From Alphaproteobacteria bacterium (GTDB taxonomy: Bacteria; Pseudomonadota; Alphaproteobacteria; MPNO01; UBA2964), in the NCBI GenBank assembly GCA_009377375.1, contig WHUE01000001.1, forward strand, positions 99,707-134,919: DNA of 35,213 nucleotides, in the 5' to 3' direction. This document shows, piece by piece, positions 17,233 through 24,613 of this stretch. The first letter of the stretch is position 1, and every line of letters starts with the position of its first letter. The notes beneath the pieces are model-generated. The model was given only the letters and a program-made list of their open reading frames with translations, did no database searches and had not been told where the DNA came from. A program made the position numbers and the translations under genes.

Positions 17233-17676
17233 CTACTTCGCGATCACCGCGTCGGCGTCGATCTCGATCATCCCGCCTTCGCGGATGGTGCCGCTGATCT
17301 CCAGCAGCGTGCTGGCGGGCCGGCTGCCGGCCTCGAAATACTCGTTCCTTGCCTCGTGGACCTGCCGCAGCGCTTCCGGCGAGATATCGGTGCAGAAGAC
17401 CCGCACCCGGACGATGTCCGCCATGGTGCCGCCCTGGTGCTCCATCACCGCCTTCAGCCGTTCGAGCACTTGCCGCGTCTGCTCCTTCATCGTCCTGCCG
17501 ACCAGATTGCCCTCGTCGTCGATGGGCGTCGCGCCGGACAGGTAGAGGAAAACGCAGTCGGGCGTCTCCACCCGGACCGCATCCGAGAAGGCAGCGGCGA
17601 CGCCCTTCTCGGCCAGCGCGCCGATGGCCTTCGATTCATTCACGCGGATATTGATGGACTGCTTGCTCATCGGCAT
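17233..17676 (-). CDS. RidA/YjgF/YER057c-family protein
   Basis: A 147-residue protein of the Rid family. Recognisable stretches are FLYLSGATPIDDEGNLVG, QTRQVLERLKAVMEHQGGTMADIVRVRVF, and the C-terminal signature with the active-site arginine (SRPASTLLEISG) and the acidic residue in MIEIDADAV. RidA proteins hydrolyse reactive enamine/imine intermediates such as 2-aminoacrylate; relatives in catabolic operons act on other imines. ATG at 17676 has AGGGAGAA seven bases before. It follows gluQ by 25 bp on the same strand and is probably the last gene of that unit. The insert around NLVGRTMKEQ and the length above the usual 130 residues suggest a Rid subgroup other than RidA proper. Confidence 0.88.
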   Translation of the reverse strand: MPMSKQSINIRVNESKAIGALAEKGVAAAFSDAVRVETPDCVFLYLSGATPIDDEGNLVGRTMKEQTRQVLERLKAVMEHQGGTMADIVRVRVFCTDISPEALRQVHEARNEYFEAGSRPASTLLEISGTIREGGMIEIDADAVIAK

Positions 17677-17701
17677 CGGTCTGTTCTCCCTGTGTTGCGG
17701 C

Positions 17702-18550
17702 TCAATCCTCGAACCCCGCCATCCTGCGGACATCCTCGGGGCCGCGGCCCGCTTCCCGCAGCGCCCGCAGCGTCACGGCGGCGTCCCGCTTGGCGTAGCG
17801 CCGTCCCTCCGCATCCGTCAGCAGGCCGTGATGATGATAGTCCGGCGTCGCGAATCCGAGCAGGGTCTGCAGCAGGACGTGAATGTCCGTCGCCGGCACC
17901 AGATCCTCGCCGCGCGCGACCAGCGTCACCCCCTGCAGATGGTCATCGACCGTGACCGCCAGGTGATAGCTCGTCGGCGTGTCCTTGCGCGCCAGAACCA
18001 CGTCCCCGTGCGCAGCGGGGTCCGCCGCGATCTCGCCCCGCGCGCGGTCGCGCCAGCGCAGCGCCCCGGTATTCGCGATCGCCGCCGCCACGTCGAGCCG
18101 CAGCGCGTGGGCCTCGCCCTCCTCCAGCCGCGCGGCGCGTTCGTCGTCGGAGAGCGCCCGGCAGGTGCCGGGATAGACCGGCCCCTCCGGCCCGTGCGGC
18201 GCGGCCGGCGAGCGCGCGATCTCCGCCGCAATCTCCGCCCTTGTGCAGAAGCACGGGTAGACAAGGCCCATATGGGACAGCAGCGCGAGACCGGCGACGT
18301 AATCCGACATATGCTCCGACTGGCGGCGCACCGGCTCCTCCCAGTCCAGCCCCAGCCAGGCGAGGTCCTCGAGGATCGCCTGCTCGAACTCCGGCCGGCA
18401 GCGGCCCTGATCGATGTCCTCGATGCGCAGGATGAAGCGGCCGCCGCTCTCCTGCGCCGTGCGATGCGCGAACAGCGCCGAATGGGCGTGGCCCAGATGC
18501 AGAAGCCCGGTCGGACTCGGCGCGAAGCGGGTAACCATCGCGTCCGTCAT
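17702..18550 (-). CDS. gluQ: Glutamyl-Q tRNA(Asp) synthetase
   Basis: A 282-residue truncated relative of glutamyl-tRNA synthetase, lacking the anticodon-binding domain. It attaches glutamate to queuosine at position 34 of tRNA(Asp). Visible motifs are RFAPSPTGLLHLGH (HIGH-type ATP motif at 18-21), RIEDID, the partial zinc site CFCTRAEI, and the KMSKS-like RRYAKRD near the C-terminus. The start codon overlaps the stop of the DUF952 gene (ATGA), indicating translational coupling. The length and missing C-terminal half distinguish it from GltX. Confidence 0.93.
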   Translation of the reverse strand: MTDAMVTRFAPSPTGLLHLGHAHSALFAHRTAQESGGRFILRIEDIDQGRCRPEFEQAILEDLAWLGLDWEEPVRRQSEHMSDYVAGLALLSHMGLVYPCFCTRAEIAAEIARSPAAPHGPEGPVYPGTCRALSDDERAARLEEGEAHALRLDVAAAIANTGALRWRDRARGEIAADPAAHGDVVLARKDTPTSYHLAVTVDDHLQGVTLVARGEDLVPATDIHVLLQTLLGFATPDYHHHGLLTDAEGRRYAKRDAAVTLRALREAGRGPEDVRRMAGFED

Positions 18551-18900
18551 TCGCCGACCGGCGCCGGAAAGACATGCCGGCCGTCATCGCCCAGCGGCAG
18601 CGGACCGGCGCGCAGCACGGCGGCGACGGGAAGCTCTCCGTAGAGATGGGGGAACAGCGCCCCGCCGCGCGAAGCCTCCCATTTCAGGGCGGCGCCCAGC
18701 GCGTCGGCGTCGACCGTGAGCAGCACGAGGCCGGACTGCCCCGCGCGATGCTTCGCCGCGCTCTCGACCACCTGGTCCGCGCCGGAAAAATGGATGAAGC
18801 CGTCGGCCCGATCCTGCGACGAGCCGCGATAGACGCCTGCGGCCTTGGCGGCCTGCCATTCGTCCTCGCGGCAGATATGGAAAATGCGTTTGCCGGTCAT
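18547..18900 (-). CDS. DUF952 family protein
   Basis: This 117-residue protein starts MTGKRIFHICREDEW. It carries the family features IFHI, ADGFIHFSGADQV and FPHLYGELPVAAV, the last with a conserved LYG-ELP turn. DUF952 proteins are small, presumably cytoplasmic and of unknown biochemical function; a glutathione-transferase-linked role has been suggested for relatives. The gene overlaps gluQ by four bases and is the first of the three-gene unit DUF952-gluQ-ridA. The 67-bp region to its right is a divergent promoter region shared with the monooxygenase gene. The start at 18900 is preferred because homology begins there. Confidence 0.85.
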   Translation of the reverse strand: MTGKRIFHICREDEWQAAKAAGVYRGSSQDRADGFIHFSGADQVVESAAKHRAGQSGLVLLTVDADALGAALKWEASRGGALFPHLYGELPVAAVLRAGPLPLGDDGRHVFPAPVGE

Positions 18901-18967
18901 GGTCGGGGAAAATATGCTCTGCGCACCGTTCAGGGAACAGCGCTTCACGGCAAGGATACCGATTTCG

Positions 18968-20146
18968 ATGCAAAACGCACCCGCGGCCACTGCCGGCGAT
19001 CTCGCCGCCACCGCCCGCGCCATGGTTCCGACGCTGCGCGCACGCGCCGAGGAGACCGAGAAGCTGCGCCGGATTCCCGACGAGACCGACCGCGAATTCC
19101 GCGCCGCCGGGTTCTACAGGATTTTCCAGCCGGCGCGATTCGGCGGGTACGAGCTCGATTACGGGGTGCAGACCCGGCTGGCCGACGAGATCGGCCGCGG
19201 CTGCGCCTCCAGCGCCTGGGTGATGTCGATCACCGCCATCCATTCGATGATGCTCGGCATGTTCCCCGCCGAGGCGCAGGACGCGCTGTGGGGCGACAAC
19301 CCCGATGCCACCGTCGCCACGTCGTTCCTGCCGCGCAAGGTCGAGATCGAACCCGGCAAGGGCGGCTTTCGCGTCAAGGGACGCTGGGGATTCTCCAGCG
19401 GCGTGGATCATACCCAGGCCGTGCTCCTCATGCTGACGGTCCCCGACGGCCAATCCCGCAGGGCCGGCTTCGCCTTCCTGCCGAAAAGCGAATACGAAGT
19501 CGAGGACACCTGGTACGCCGCGGGGCTGGCCGGCACCGGCAGCAACGACGTGGTGGTGGCCGACGCCTTCGTGCCCGAGGCGCATTTCCTGCCGGCGATG
19601 GAGACACGCGGCGGGCCGACCCCCGGCAGCGCGGTCAATTCCGGACACCTGTTCCGCCTGCCGCTTTTCGCCGTGTTCCCTTATAACCTCGTCGGCCCTG
19701 CGCTGGGCGCGGCGCAGGGCGCGATGGAGGCAGTGATCGCCGAGATGACCCAGCGCAGCTCCGTCGCCCACCAGAAGCTGGCGGAGCAGCAGAGCGTGCA
19801 GATGCGCATCGCCGAGGCCAGCGCCGAGGTGGACGCCGCCCGCGCGCTGATCATGCGACACCTGGAACAAATCAACGAAATGGGCCGCGCCGGTCAGTCG
19901 CCCGACATGGCGCTACGCACGCTCTACCGCCGCGATCTCGGCTTCGCCGCGAAGCTCTGCGTCTCCGCGCTGGAACGCGTGTTCCCGCTGATCGGCGGCC
20001 AGGGACTTGTGCCCGGCCATCCGATCCAGCGGGCCTGGCGCGACGTTCACGCCGTGGCCCAGCATCTCGGGCTGACCTGGGACATCCAGGCCTCGCTGTT
20101 TGGCGCCGTCGCCCTCGGCCAGCCCTCTCCCGATCCCCGACTATAG
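18968..20146 (+). CDS. Flavin-dependent monooxygenase oxygenase component (acyl-CoA dehydrogenase fold; HsaA/HpaB-like group D)
   Basis: A 392-residue protein with an acyl-CoA dehydrogenase fold. Features include FRAAGFYRIFQPARFGGYE near the N-terminus, GRGCASSAWV, KGRWGFSSGVDHTQ and GLAGTGSNDVVV. The C-terminus has the helical bundle and GGQGLVPGHPIQRAWRD. The GRW-FSSG-DH segment and the absence of the catalytic glutamate region of true acyl-CoA dehydrogenases place it with two-component monooxygenases. These hydroxylate phenols or steroid-derived aromatics using reduced flavin from a separate reductase; none is in the window. ATG at 18968 is within the start region of family homology. Its neighbour 15 bp downstream is a small conserved hypothetical gene, probably co-transcribed. 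Confidence 0.85.
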   Translation: MQNAPAATAGDLAATARAMVPTLRARAEETEKLRRIPDETDREFRAAGFYRIFQPARFGGYELDYGVQTRLADEIGRGCASSAWVMSITAIHSMMLGMFPAEAQDALWGDNPDATVATSFLPRKVEIEPGKGGFRVKGRWGFSSGVDHTQAVLLMLTVPDGQSRRAGFAFLPKSEYEVEDTWYAAGLAGTGSNDVVVADAFVPEAHFLPAMETRGGPTPGSAVNSGHLFRLPLFAVFPYNLVGPALGAAQGAMEAVIAEMTQRSSVAHQKLAEQQSVQMRIAEASAEVDAARALIMRHLEQINEMGRAGQSPDMALRTLYRRDLGFAAKLCVSALERVFPLIGGQGLVPGHPIQRAWRDVHAVAQHLGLTWDIQASLFGAVALGQPSPDPRL

Positions 20147-20161
20147 GAAGACCCGAACAGC

Positions 20162-20506
20162 ATGCCCCCCAGGACCAATCCGCTTCGCCTCAACCCGCTG
20201 CAGCTCCGCACCCTCGCCATCCTGCAGCAGCTCGCCCGCTATCCCGAGACTTCGACGAAGAACGAGGAAACCGGCGAGGTGATGATCACCAACCTGCCCA
20301 ATCCGCACGGCAACCACTTCCACTGCGGCGACGCTGTCGTCGCGTCCAAGGATGCAACGGGGCTGCGCAACGAGGCGGTCTACACAGCCCTGGAACGCAA
20401 AGGCCTCGCGCGCTCTTTCTATCCTCTTGGCATCGCTCTGACACTGGACGGGGTTGTTTATGACACTGGCGTTTCCGACAGGATACTGCACCGCGCGGAC
20501 CACTAG
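20162..20506 (+). CDS. Conserved hypothetical protein (114 residues)
   Basis: I cannot assign a function. The sequence begins with a basic stretch and LRLNPLQLRTLAILQQLAR, probably one amphipathic helix. A histidine-rich segment follows (NPHGNHFHCGDAVV), then ATGLRNEAVYTALERKGLARS. It has no signal peptide or membrane helix. I recall similar small proteins with the HG-HFH segment in other alphaproteobacteria, so it looks like a real conserved family rather than a chance frame. It sits 15 bp after the monooxygenase stop, implying co-transcription. The closely spaced histidines and cysteine could bind a metal, which is only a guess. A hairpin and T-run follow. Confidence 0.68.
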   Translation: MPPRTNPLRLNPLQLRTLAILQQLARYPETSTKNEETGEVMITNLPNPHGNHFHCGDAVVASKDATGLRNEAVYTALERKGLARSFYPLGIALTLDGVVYDTGVSDRILHRADH

Positions 20507-20539
20507 GCTGCACTTCTCGCCAAAGTAGCGATCTGTAAC

Positions 20540-20573
20540 CCGCATTTTGCGGCGTTCGCTGTCGGTTTTTTTT
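20540..20573 (+). terminator. Possible terminator of the monooxygenase unit
   Basis: CCGCA (20540-20544) and TGCGG (20548-20552) form a short stem. A run of eight T lies at 20566-20573. The 13-base distance between stem and T-run makes this a weak candidate. Confidence 0.35.
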
Positions 20574-20637
20574 ACAACTCCTGAATGCGTGATTACCCGG
20601 GTCCCCAAAAAAGGCTCAAAAGGTCGGCTAATTTATC

Positions 20638-20653
20638 TGGCATAAATATTGCA
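20638..20653 (+). promoter_or_regulatory. Sigma-54 (-24/-12) promoter of the second PEP-CTERM gene
   Basis: TGGCATAAATATTGCA matches the sigma-54 consensus TGGCAC-N5-TTGCA at all core positions, with the GG and GC pairs at the required spacing. The start would be near 20664, leaving a leader of about 26 nt that contains GGTTGGAGG before the GTG at 20690. Sigma-54 control of PEP-CTERM genes by the PrsK/PrsR pair is known in other bacteria. Confidence 0.72.
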
Positions 20654-20689
20654 TGTGTCCTTTCAACTTCACCAAGGTTGGAGGCTATC

Positions 20690-21406
20690 GTGCAGACTCG
20701 GTACTTCGCGTCACTTGCAACCGCAGCGTTTGTCGCTGTCTCCGTCATCTCCACAGCCGGGGCCACGACCGTCACCGTGGACTTCGAGGGGGTCAACGTC
20801 ACCACGGCCAGCGGGCCTGTCGGAGGTCCCCTCCTCGACAATTATCTCGCCGGGTTCGGCATCTCGCTTGCCAATGTCGTCGGCAACGGCGTGTTCGTGA
20901 ATTCGGATGTGAACGATCCGGACGCGCCGTTGACCGACCAGACCTCGCTGGCGTCCTCGGGCACCAATTTTCTTGAGGAATACGGCGGACAGTTCGTCTC
21001 CTACGACCTGACCTTCGCCCAGGTGCTGGATTCGTTCAGCTTCACGCGGACGGCCTATTACGGCGCCACGGGCAGCGGGCTCGTCTATCCGGCATGGAGC
21101 GCTGAAGCGTTCGACTCCCTCAACAATTCCCTTGGCGTCCTGGCGAATGTCGGCATCAGCGGCACATTTAACGATATCAGTAATCCTGTACCCGCCCAGA
21201 CCTTTTCGATCAGCGCGGCCGGCCAGATCGCCTCCGTGCGCATTGCCGGCAACCATGGCGGATTCGCCGGGCGCAACACGGCGGCCATCGACGATCTGGT
21301 GCTGACCTACACGGAGGCTCCTTCCGTGCCGGAACCGGCTACGCTAGCCCTGTTTGGCCTGAGTGTCGCGGGGATGATGCGCCTGCGCGCGCGGCGCACC
21401 GCCTAG
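20690..21406 (+). CDS. PEP-CTERM sorting-domain protein
   Basis: A 238-residue exported protein. A signal peptide (VQTRYFASLATAAF with cleavage after STAGA) is followed by a beta-rich domain starting VTVDFEGV. This pattern is common in PEP-CTERM surface proteins. It ends in VPEPATLALFGLSVAGMM and RLRARRTA, the exosortase recognition and membrane anchor. The start is GTG at 20690 with GGAGG seven bases before; no ATG in the frame fits. The predicted sigma-54 promoter agrees with this start. The middle resembles carbohydrate-binding or lectin-like PEP-CTERM proteins only in general character, so no function is given. Such proteins usually work in the exopolysaccharide matrix, in keeping with the polysaccharide genes at the left end of the window. 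Confidence 0.86.
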   Translation: MQTRYFASLATAAFVAVSVISTAGATTVTVDFEGVNVTTASGPVGGPLLDNYLAGFGISLANVVGNGVFVNSDVNDPDAPLTDQTSLASSGTNFLEEYGGQFVSYDLTFAQVLDSFSFTRTAYYGATGSGLVYPAWSAEAFDSLNNSLGVLANVGISGTFNDISNPVPAQTFSISAAGQIASVRIAGNHGGFAGRNTAAIDDLVLTYTEAPSVPEPATLALFGLSVAGMMRLRARRTA

Positions 21407-21426
21407 GGCCGCCTTCTTTCCCTTCC

Positions 21427-21488
21427 GCCCACTTTCCCGCTGTCGTAAGGTTTTACCCTGACCGCGACATAAATTCGGGAGAGTGGGC
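21427..21488 (+). promoter_or_regulatory. Structured leader that buries the ribosome-binding site of the liv binding-protein gene
   Basis: GCCCACTTTCCCG (21427-21439) can pair along all 13 positions with CGGGAGAGTGGGC (21476-21488), with a single G-T wobble. Inside it TGTCG (21441-21445) pairs with CGACA (21465-21469). The 3' arm contains the GGGAG ribosome-binding site and ends one base before the ATG at 21490, so folding would block translation. No promoter upstream of the 5' arm is obvious. Read-through from the preceding gene, or a promoter inside the loop (which would abolish the structure), are both possible. Confidence 0.55.
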
Positions 21489-21489
21489 A

Positions 21490-22707
21490 ATGAGGATTCC
21501 AACCAGACTCGTGCTCGGCGCCGCGGCGCTGGCCGTCGTCGGCATGTCGGGCGCCGCCTCGGCGCAGGACATCAGGATCGGCGAGATCAACAGCTATAAG
21601 CGGCTGCCCGCCTTTCTGGATCCCTACCGCAACGGCTGGGAGATGGCGCTGGACGAGATCAACGCCGAGGGCGGCGTCTCGATGGACGGCAAGAAGCGCA
21701 AGCTGGTCGTGATCACGCGCGACGACGCGGGCAAGCCAGGCAACGCGGTGAAGATCGCAGAGGAGCTGGTGAGCCGCGAGAACGTGGCGCTGCTGGCCGG
21801 CGGCTTCCTGTCCAATATCGGCCTCGCGCTCGCGGACTTTGCCAAGCAGAAGAAGGTGCTCTACCTCGCCGGGGAGCCGCTGTCGGACGCGCTGGTCTGG
21901 GAAAGCGGCAACCGCTACACCTTCCGTCTGCGGCCCAGCACCTATATGCAGGCCGCGATGCTGGCCGAGGAAGCGGCCAAGGCGGGCAAGACGAAATGGG
22001 CGGCGGTCGCGCCCAACTACGCCTATGGCAAGGACGGCGTCGGCGCCTACAAGAAGGCGTTCGCCGCCACCGGGGCCAAGGTGGAGTGGATCGAGGAGCA
22101 ATGGCCGCCGGTGTTCAAGATCGACGCCGGGCCGGTCGTCCGTGCGCTGGAACAGGCGAAGCCCGAAGCGATCTACAACGTGCTGTTCGGGCCGGACCTG
22201 CTGAAATTCGCCCGCGAGGGCAAGCTGCGTGGCCTGTTCGAGGGACGCATGGTCGTCGGGCTCCTGACCGGCGAGCCGGAATATCTGGACCCGCTGAAGG
22301 ACGAGGCGCCGGAGGGCTGGATCGTGACGGGCTATCCCTGGTACGCCATCGACACCCCGGCTCATAACAAGTTCCGGGCGGCCTATGAGAAACGGTTCAA
22401 GACCTACCCCCGCACCGGCTCCATCGTCGGCTACAACCTGATGCTGTCGCTCGCCGCCGTGCTGGAAAAGGCCGGCAGCACCGACACGGAGAAGCTGGTC
22501 GACGCCATGAAGGGGCTAAAGATCGAGGACAGCCCGTCCGGCCCGTTCGAGTACCGCGCCATCGACCACCAGTCGACCATGGGCGCCTGGGTCGGGCGCA
22601 CCGCGGTCAGGGACGGCAAGCCGGTGATGGTGGACTGGTCCTATCGCGACGGCGCAAAGTACCTGCCGCCCGACGAGGAAGTCCGCAAGATGCGGCCTGC
22701 CGACTGA
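21490..22707 (+). CDS. Branched-chain-amino-acid-type ABC substrate-binding protein (LivK family)
   Basis: A 405-residue type I periplasmic binding protein. The signal peptide runs to ASA at residue 25, then QDIRIGEINSYK opens the first lobe. WEMALDEINAEGG, VITRDDAGKP and VALLAGGF are typical of the LivK/AmiC group; relatives bind branched-chain amino acids, amides, or aromatic acids such as benzoates. ATG at 21490 is preceded by CGGGAGAG. It heads an operon with the fused permease and two ATPases, then an extradiol dioxygenase. This context points to an aromatic or other carboxylated ligand rather than an amino acid, by inference only. Confidence 0.9.
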   Translation: MRIPTRLVLGAAALAVVGMSGAASAQDIRIGEINSYKRLPAFLDPYRNGWEMALDEINAEGGVSMDGKKRKLVVITRDDAGKPGNAVKIAEELVSRENVALLAGGFLSNIGLALADFAKQKKVLYLAGEPLSDALVWESGNRYTFRLRPSTYMQAAMLAEEAAKAGKTKWAAVAPNYAYGKDGVGAYKKAFAATGAKVEWIEEQWPPVFKIDAGPVVRALEQAKPEAIYNVLFGPDLLKFAREGKLRGLFEGRMVVGLLTGEPEYLDPLKDEAPEGWIVTGYPWYAIDTPAHNKFRAAYEKRFKTYPRTGSIVGYNLMLSLAAVLEKAGSTDTEKLVDAMKGLKIEDSPSGPFEYRAIDHQSTMGAWVGRTAVRDGKPVMVDWSYRDGAKYLPPDEEVRKMRPAD

Positions 22708-22718
22708 GCGGTTGAGAC

Positions 22719-22748
22719 GGAGGGCGGCGCGGGTCTGCGCCGCCCTCC
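22719..22748 (+). promoter_or_regulatory. Perfect 12-bp hairpin between the liv binding-protein and permease genes
   Basis: GGAGGGCGGCGC (22719-22730) and GCGCCGCCCTCC (22737-22748) are exact complements around a 6-base GGGTCT loop, 12 bp past the binding-protein stop. No T-run follows. This fits an mRNA processing or stability stem that lets the binding protein be made in excess over the permease, rather than a full terminator. Confidence 0.7.
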
Positions 22749-22768
22749 CCGCTTCCGCGGCATCTCCC

Positions 22769-24613
22769 TTGGGCTTCTATTTCACGCAGTTCCTGACCGG
22801 CCTCGCCAGCGCCTCCTCGCTGTTTCTGGTGGCGGCCGGGCTGTCCATCATCTTCGGCGTCACCCGCATCGTGAACCTGGCGCACGGCTCGTTCTACATG
22901 CTCGGCGCCTATATCGCCTATTCCATCGTCACCAGCATCGATGTCGGCCCGGTCGGATTCTGGCTCGCCGTGCTGGCCGCTGCCGTCGCGGTCGGGCTGA
23001 TCGGCGTGGCGGTGGAGATGCTGCTGCTGCGCCGCATCTACCACGCGCCCGAGATGTTCCAGCTACTCGCCACGTTCGGGGTCGTCCTGGTGGTGCAGGA
23101 CGCGGCGCTCGCGATCTGGGGCCCCGCCGACAAGCTGGGACCGCGCGCGCCCGGCCTCGACGGCGCGGTGCGCATCTTCGGCGAGTTGGTGCCGCAATAC
23201 GACCTCGCCATGATCGTGCTCGGTCCGCTGGTGCTTGGCGCGATCTGGCTGCTGTTCCACAAGACGCGCTGGGGCACGCTGGTGCGCGCCGCGACGCAGG
23301 ACCGCCAGATGCTGGGCGCGCTAGGCGCGAACCAGAAAGTGCTGTTCACCAGCGTGTTCTTCGCCGGAGCGGCCCTCGCCGGGCTCGGCGGCGCGGCGCA
23401 GGTGCCACGCGAGGCGGTCAGCCTGTTCACCGATCTCAACATCATCGCCGAGGCCTTCGTCATCGTGGTCGTCGGCGGGATGGGCTCGATCCTCGGCGCC
23501 TTCCTCGCCGCCGTGCTGATCTCTGAACTCAATGCCTTCGGCATCCTGATCTTTCCGCAGATCACGCTGGTGCTCATGTTCCTCGTGATGGCGGTCATCC
23601 TCGTCGTCCGTCCCTGGGGGCTGCTGGGGCGGCCGGAGTTCATCGCGCGCGGGCCGGGCGAGATGCCGGAAGCGCCCTACCGCCCCGCCGACGGCCGGCT
23701 CAAGCTGCTCGGCCTCGCGGCGCTCCTGCTGCTGGTCGCGGTGCCCCTTGCAGGGGACGACTTCCTGATGGTGCTGATGGTCGACGTGCTGCTGCTGGCG
23801 CTGTTCGCGACCAGCCTGCATTTCATCATGGGCCCCGGCGGCATGGTCAGTTTCGGACATGCCGCCTATTTCGGACTCGGCGCCTATGGTGCGGCGATGC
23901 TGACGAAGCTCCTCGACACCCCGATGGAGCTTGCCGTCGCCGGGGGCATCGCCGCGGCGGCGGCCGGCGCGGTCGTGTTCGGCTGGTTCTGCGTCAGGCT
24001 CTCCGGGGTCTATTTCGCCATGCTGACGCTGGCCTTCGCCCAGATCGGCTGGTCGGTGGTGTTCCAGTGGGGCGACGTCACCGGCGGCGACGACGGCATC
24101 CTCAACGTCTGGCCGGCGGCCTGGGCGTCGTCGCGGATCGTGTTCTACTACCTGACGCTGGCGCTCTGCACCGGCGCGATCCTGTTCATGCGCCACCTGC
24201 TTTATGCGCCGTTCGGCTACGGGCTCCGCGCCGGGCGCGATTCGCCGTTGCGGGCGGAGGCCATCGGCATCGACGTGCGCATGCGCCAGTGGCACGGCTT
24301 CATTCTGGCCGGCGCGATGTCCGGGCTGGCGGGCTCGCTCTACGCCTTCTCCAAGGGCAGCGTGTTTCCCGACATCATGGCCATTCCGCAATCCATCGAC
24401 GGGCTGATGATGGTGCTGCTGGGCGGGGTAAAGACACTGAGCGGCCCCTATGTGGGCGCGGCGGCCTTCCATCTGCTGGAGGACCAGATCTCGCGGCTGG
24501 AGTTCTGGCGCGCCATCCTCGGCGTCACCATCCTGTTCCTGGTTATCGTCTTCCCGCAGGGGCTGGTCGGATTCCTGCGCCAGCGCCTCTCCCGCGACGA
24601 GGCCGCGCCGTGA
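22769..24613 (+). CDS. Fused LivH-LivM permease of a branched-chain-type ABC importer
   Basis: One chain of about 614 residues carries both permease domains. Residues about 1-290 are LivH-like (AAGLSIIFGVTRIVNLAHG, VVVGGMGSILGAF). After a linker (ARGPGEMPEAPYRPADG), residues about 320-610 are LivM-like (FIMGPGGMVSFGHAAYFGLGAYG, LLGGVKTLSGPYVGAA). In total there are about 16-18 helices. LivH and LivM are usually separate proteins. The frame is open from TTG 22712, but that would put the 12-bp hairpin inside the coding sequence. Family homology begins at TTG 22769 (GFYFTQFLTGL), so this start is chosen, although no clear ribosome-binding site precedes it. The stop overlaps the LivG start. Confidence 0.88.
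   Translation: MGFYFTQFLTGLASASSLFLVAAGLSIIFGVTRIVNLAHGSFYMLGAYIAYSIVTSIDVGPVGFWLAVLAAAVAVGLIGVAVEMLLLRRIYHAPEMFQLLATFGVVLVVQDAALAIWGPADKLGPRAPGLDGAVRIFGELVPQYDLAMIVLGPLVLGAIWLLFHKTRWGTLVRAATQDRQMLGALGANQKVLFTSVFFAGAALAGLGGAAQVPREAVSLFTDLNIIAEAFVIVVVGGMGSILGAFLAAVLISELNAFGILIFPQITLVLMFLVMAVILVVRPWGLLGRPEFIARGPGEMPEAPYRPADGRLKLLGLAALLLLVAVPLAGDDFLMVLMVDVLLLALFATSLHFIMGPGGMVSFGHAAYFGLGAYGAAMLTKLLDTPMELAVAGGIAAAAAGAVVFGWFCVRLSGVYFAMLTLAFAQIGWSVVFQWGDVTGGDDGILNVWPAAWASSRIVFYYLTLALCTGAILFMRHLLYAPFGYGLRAGRDSPLRAEAIGIDVRMRQWHGFILAGAMSGLAGSLYAFSKGSVFPDIMAIPQSIDGLMMVLLGGVKTLSGPYVGAAAFHLLEDQISRLEFWRAILGVTILFLVIVFPQGLVGFLRQRLSRDEAAP

Noticed and set aside
18547..19023. A longer DUF952 reading frame starting at 19023.
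   Set aside because: The added residues overlap the start of the divergent monooxygenase gene and precede the family homology, which begins at the ATG at 18900.
22712..22768. Extending the permease gene to TTG 22712.
   Set aside because: It would put a perfect 12-bp hairpin into the coding sequence and add an Arg/Ala stretch before the point where LivH homology begins.
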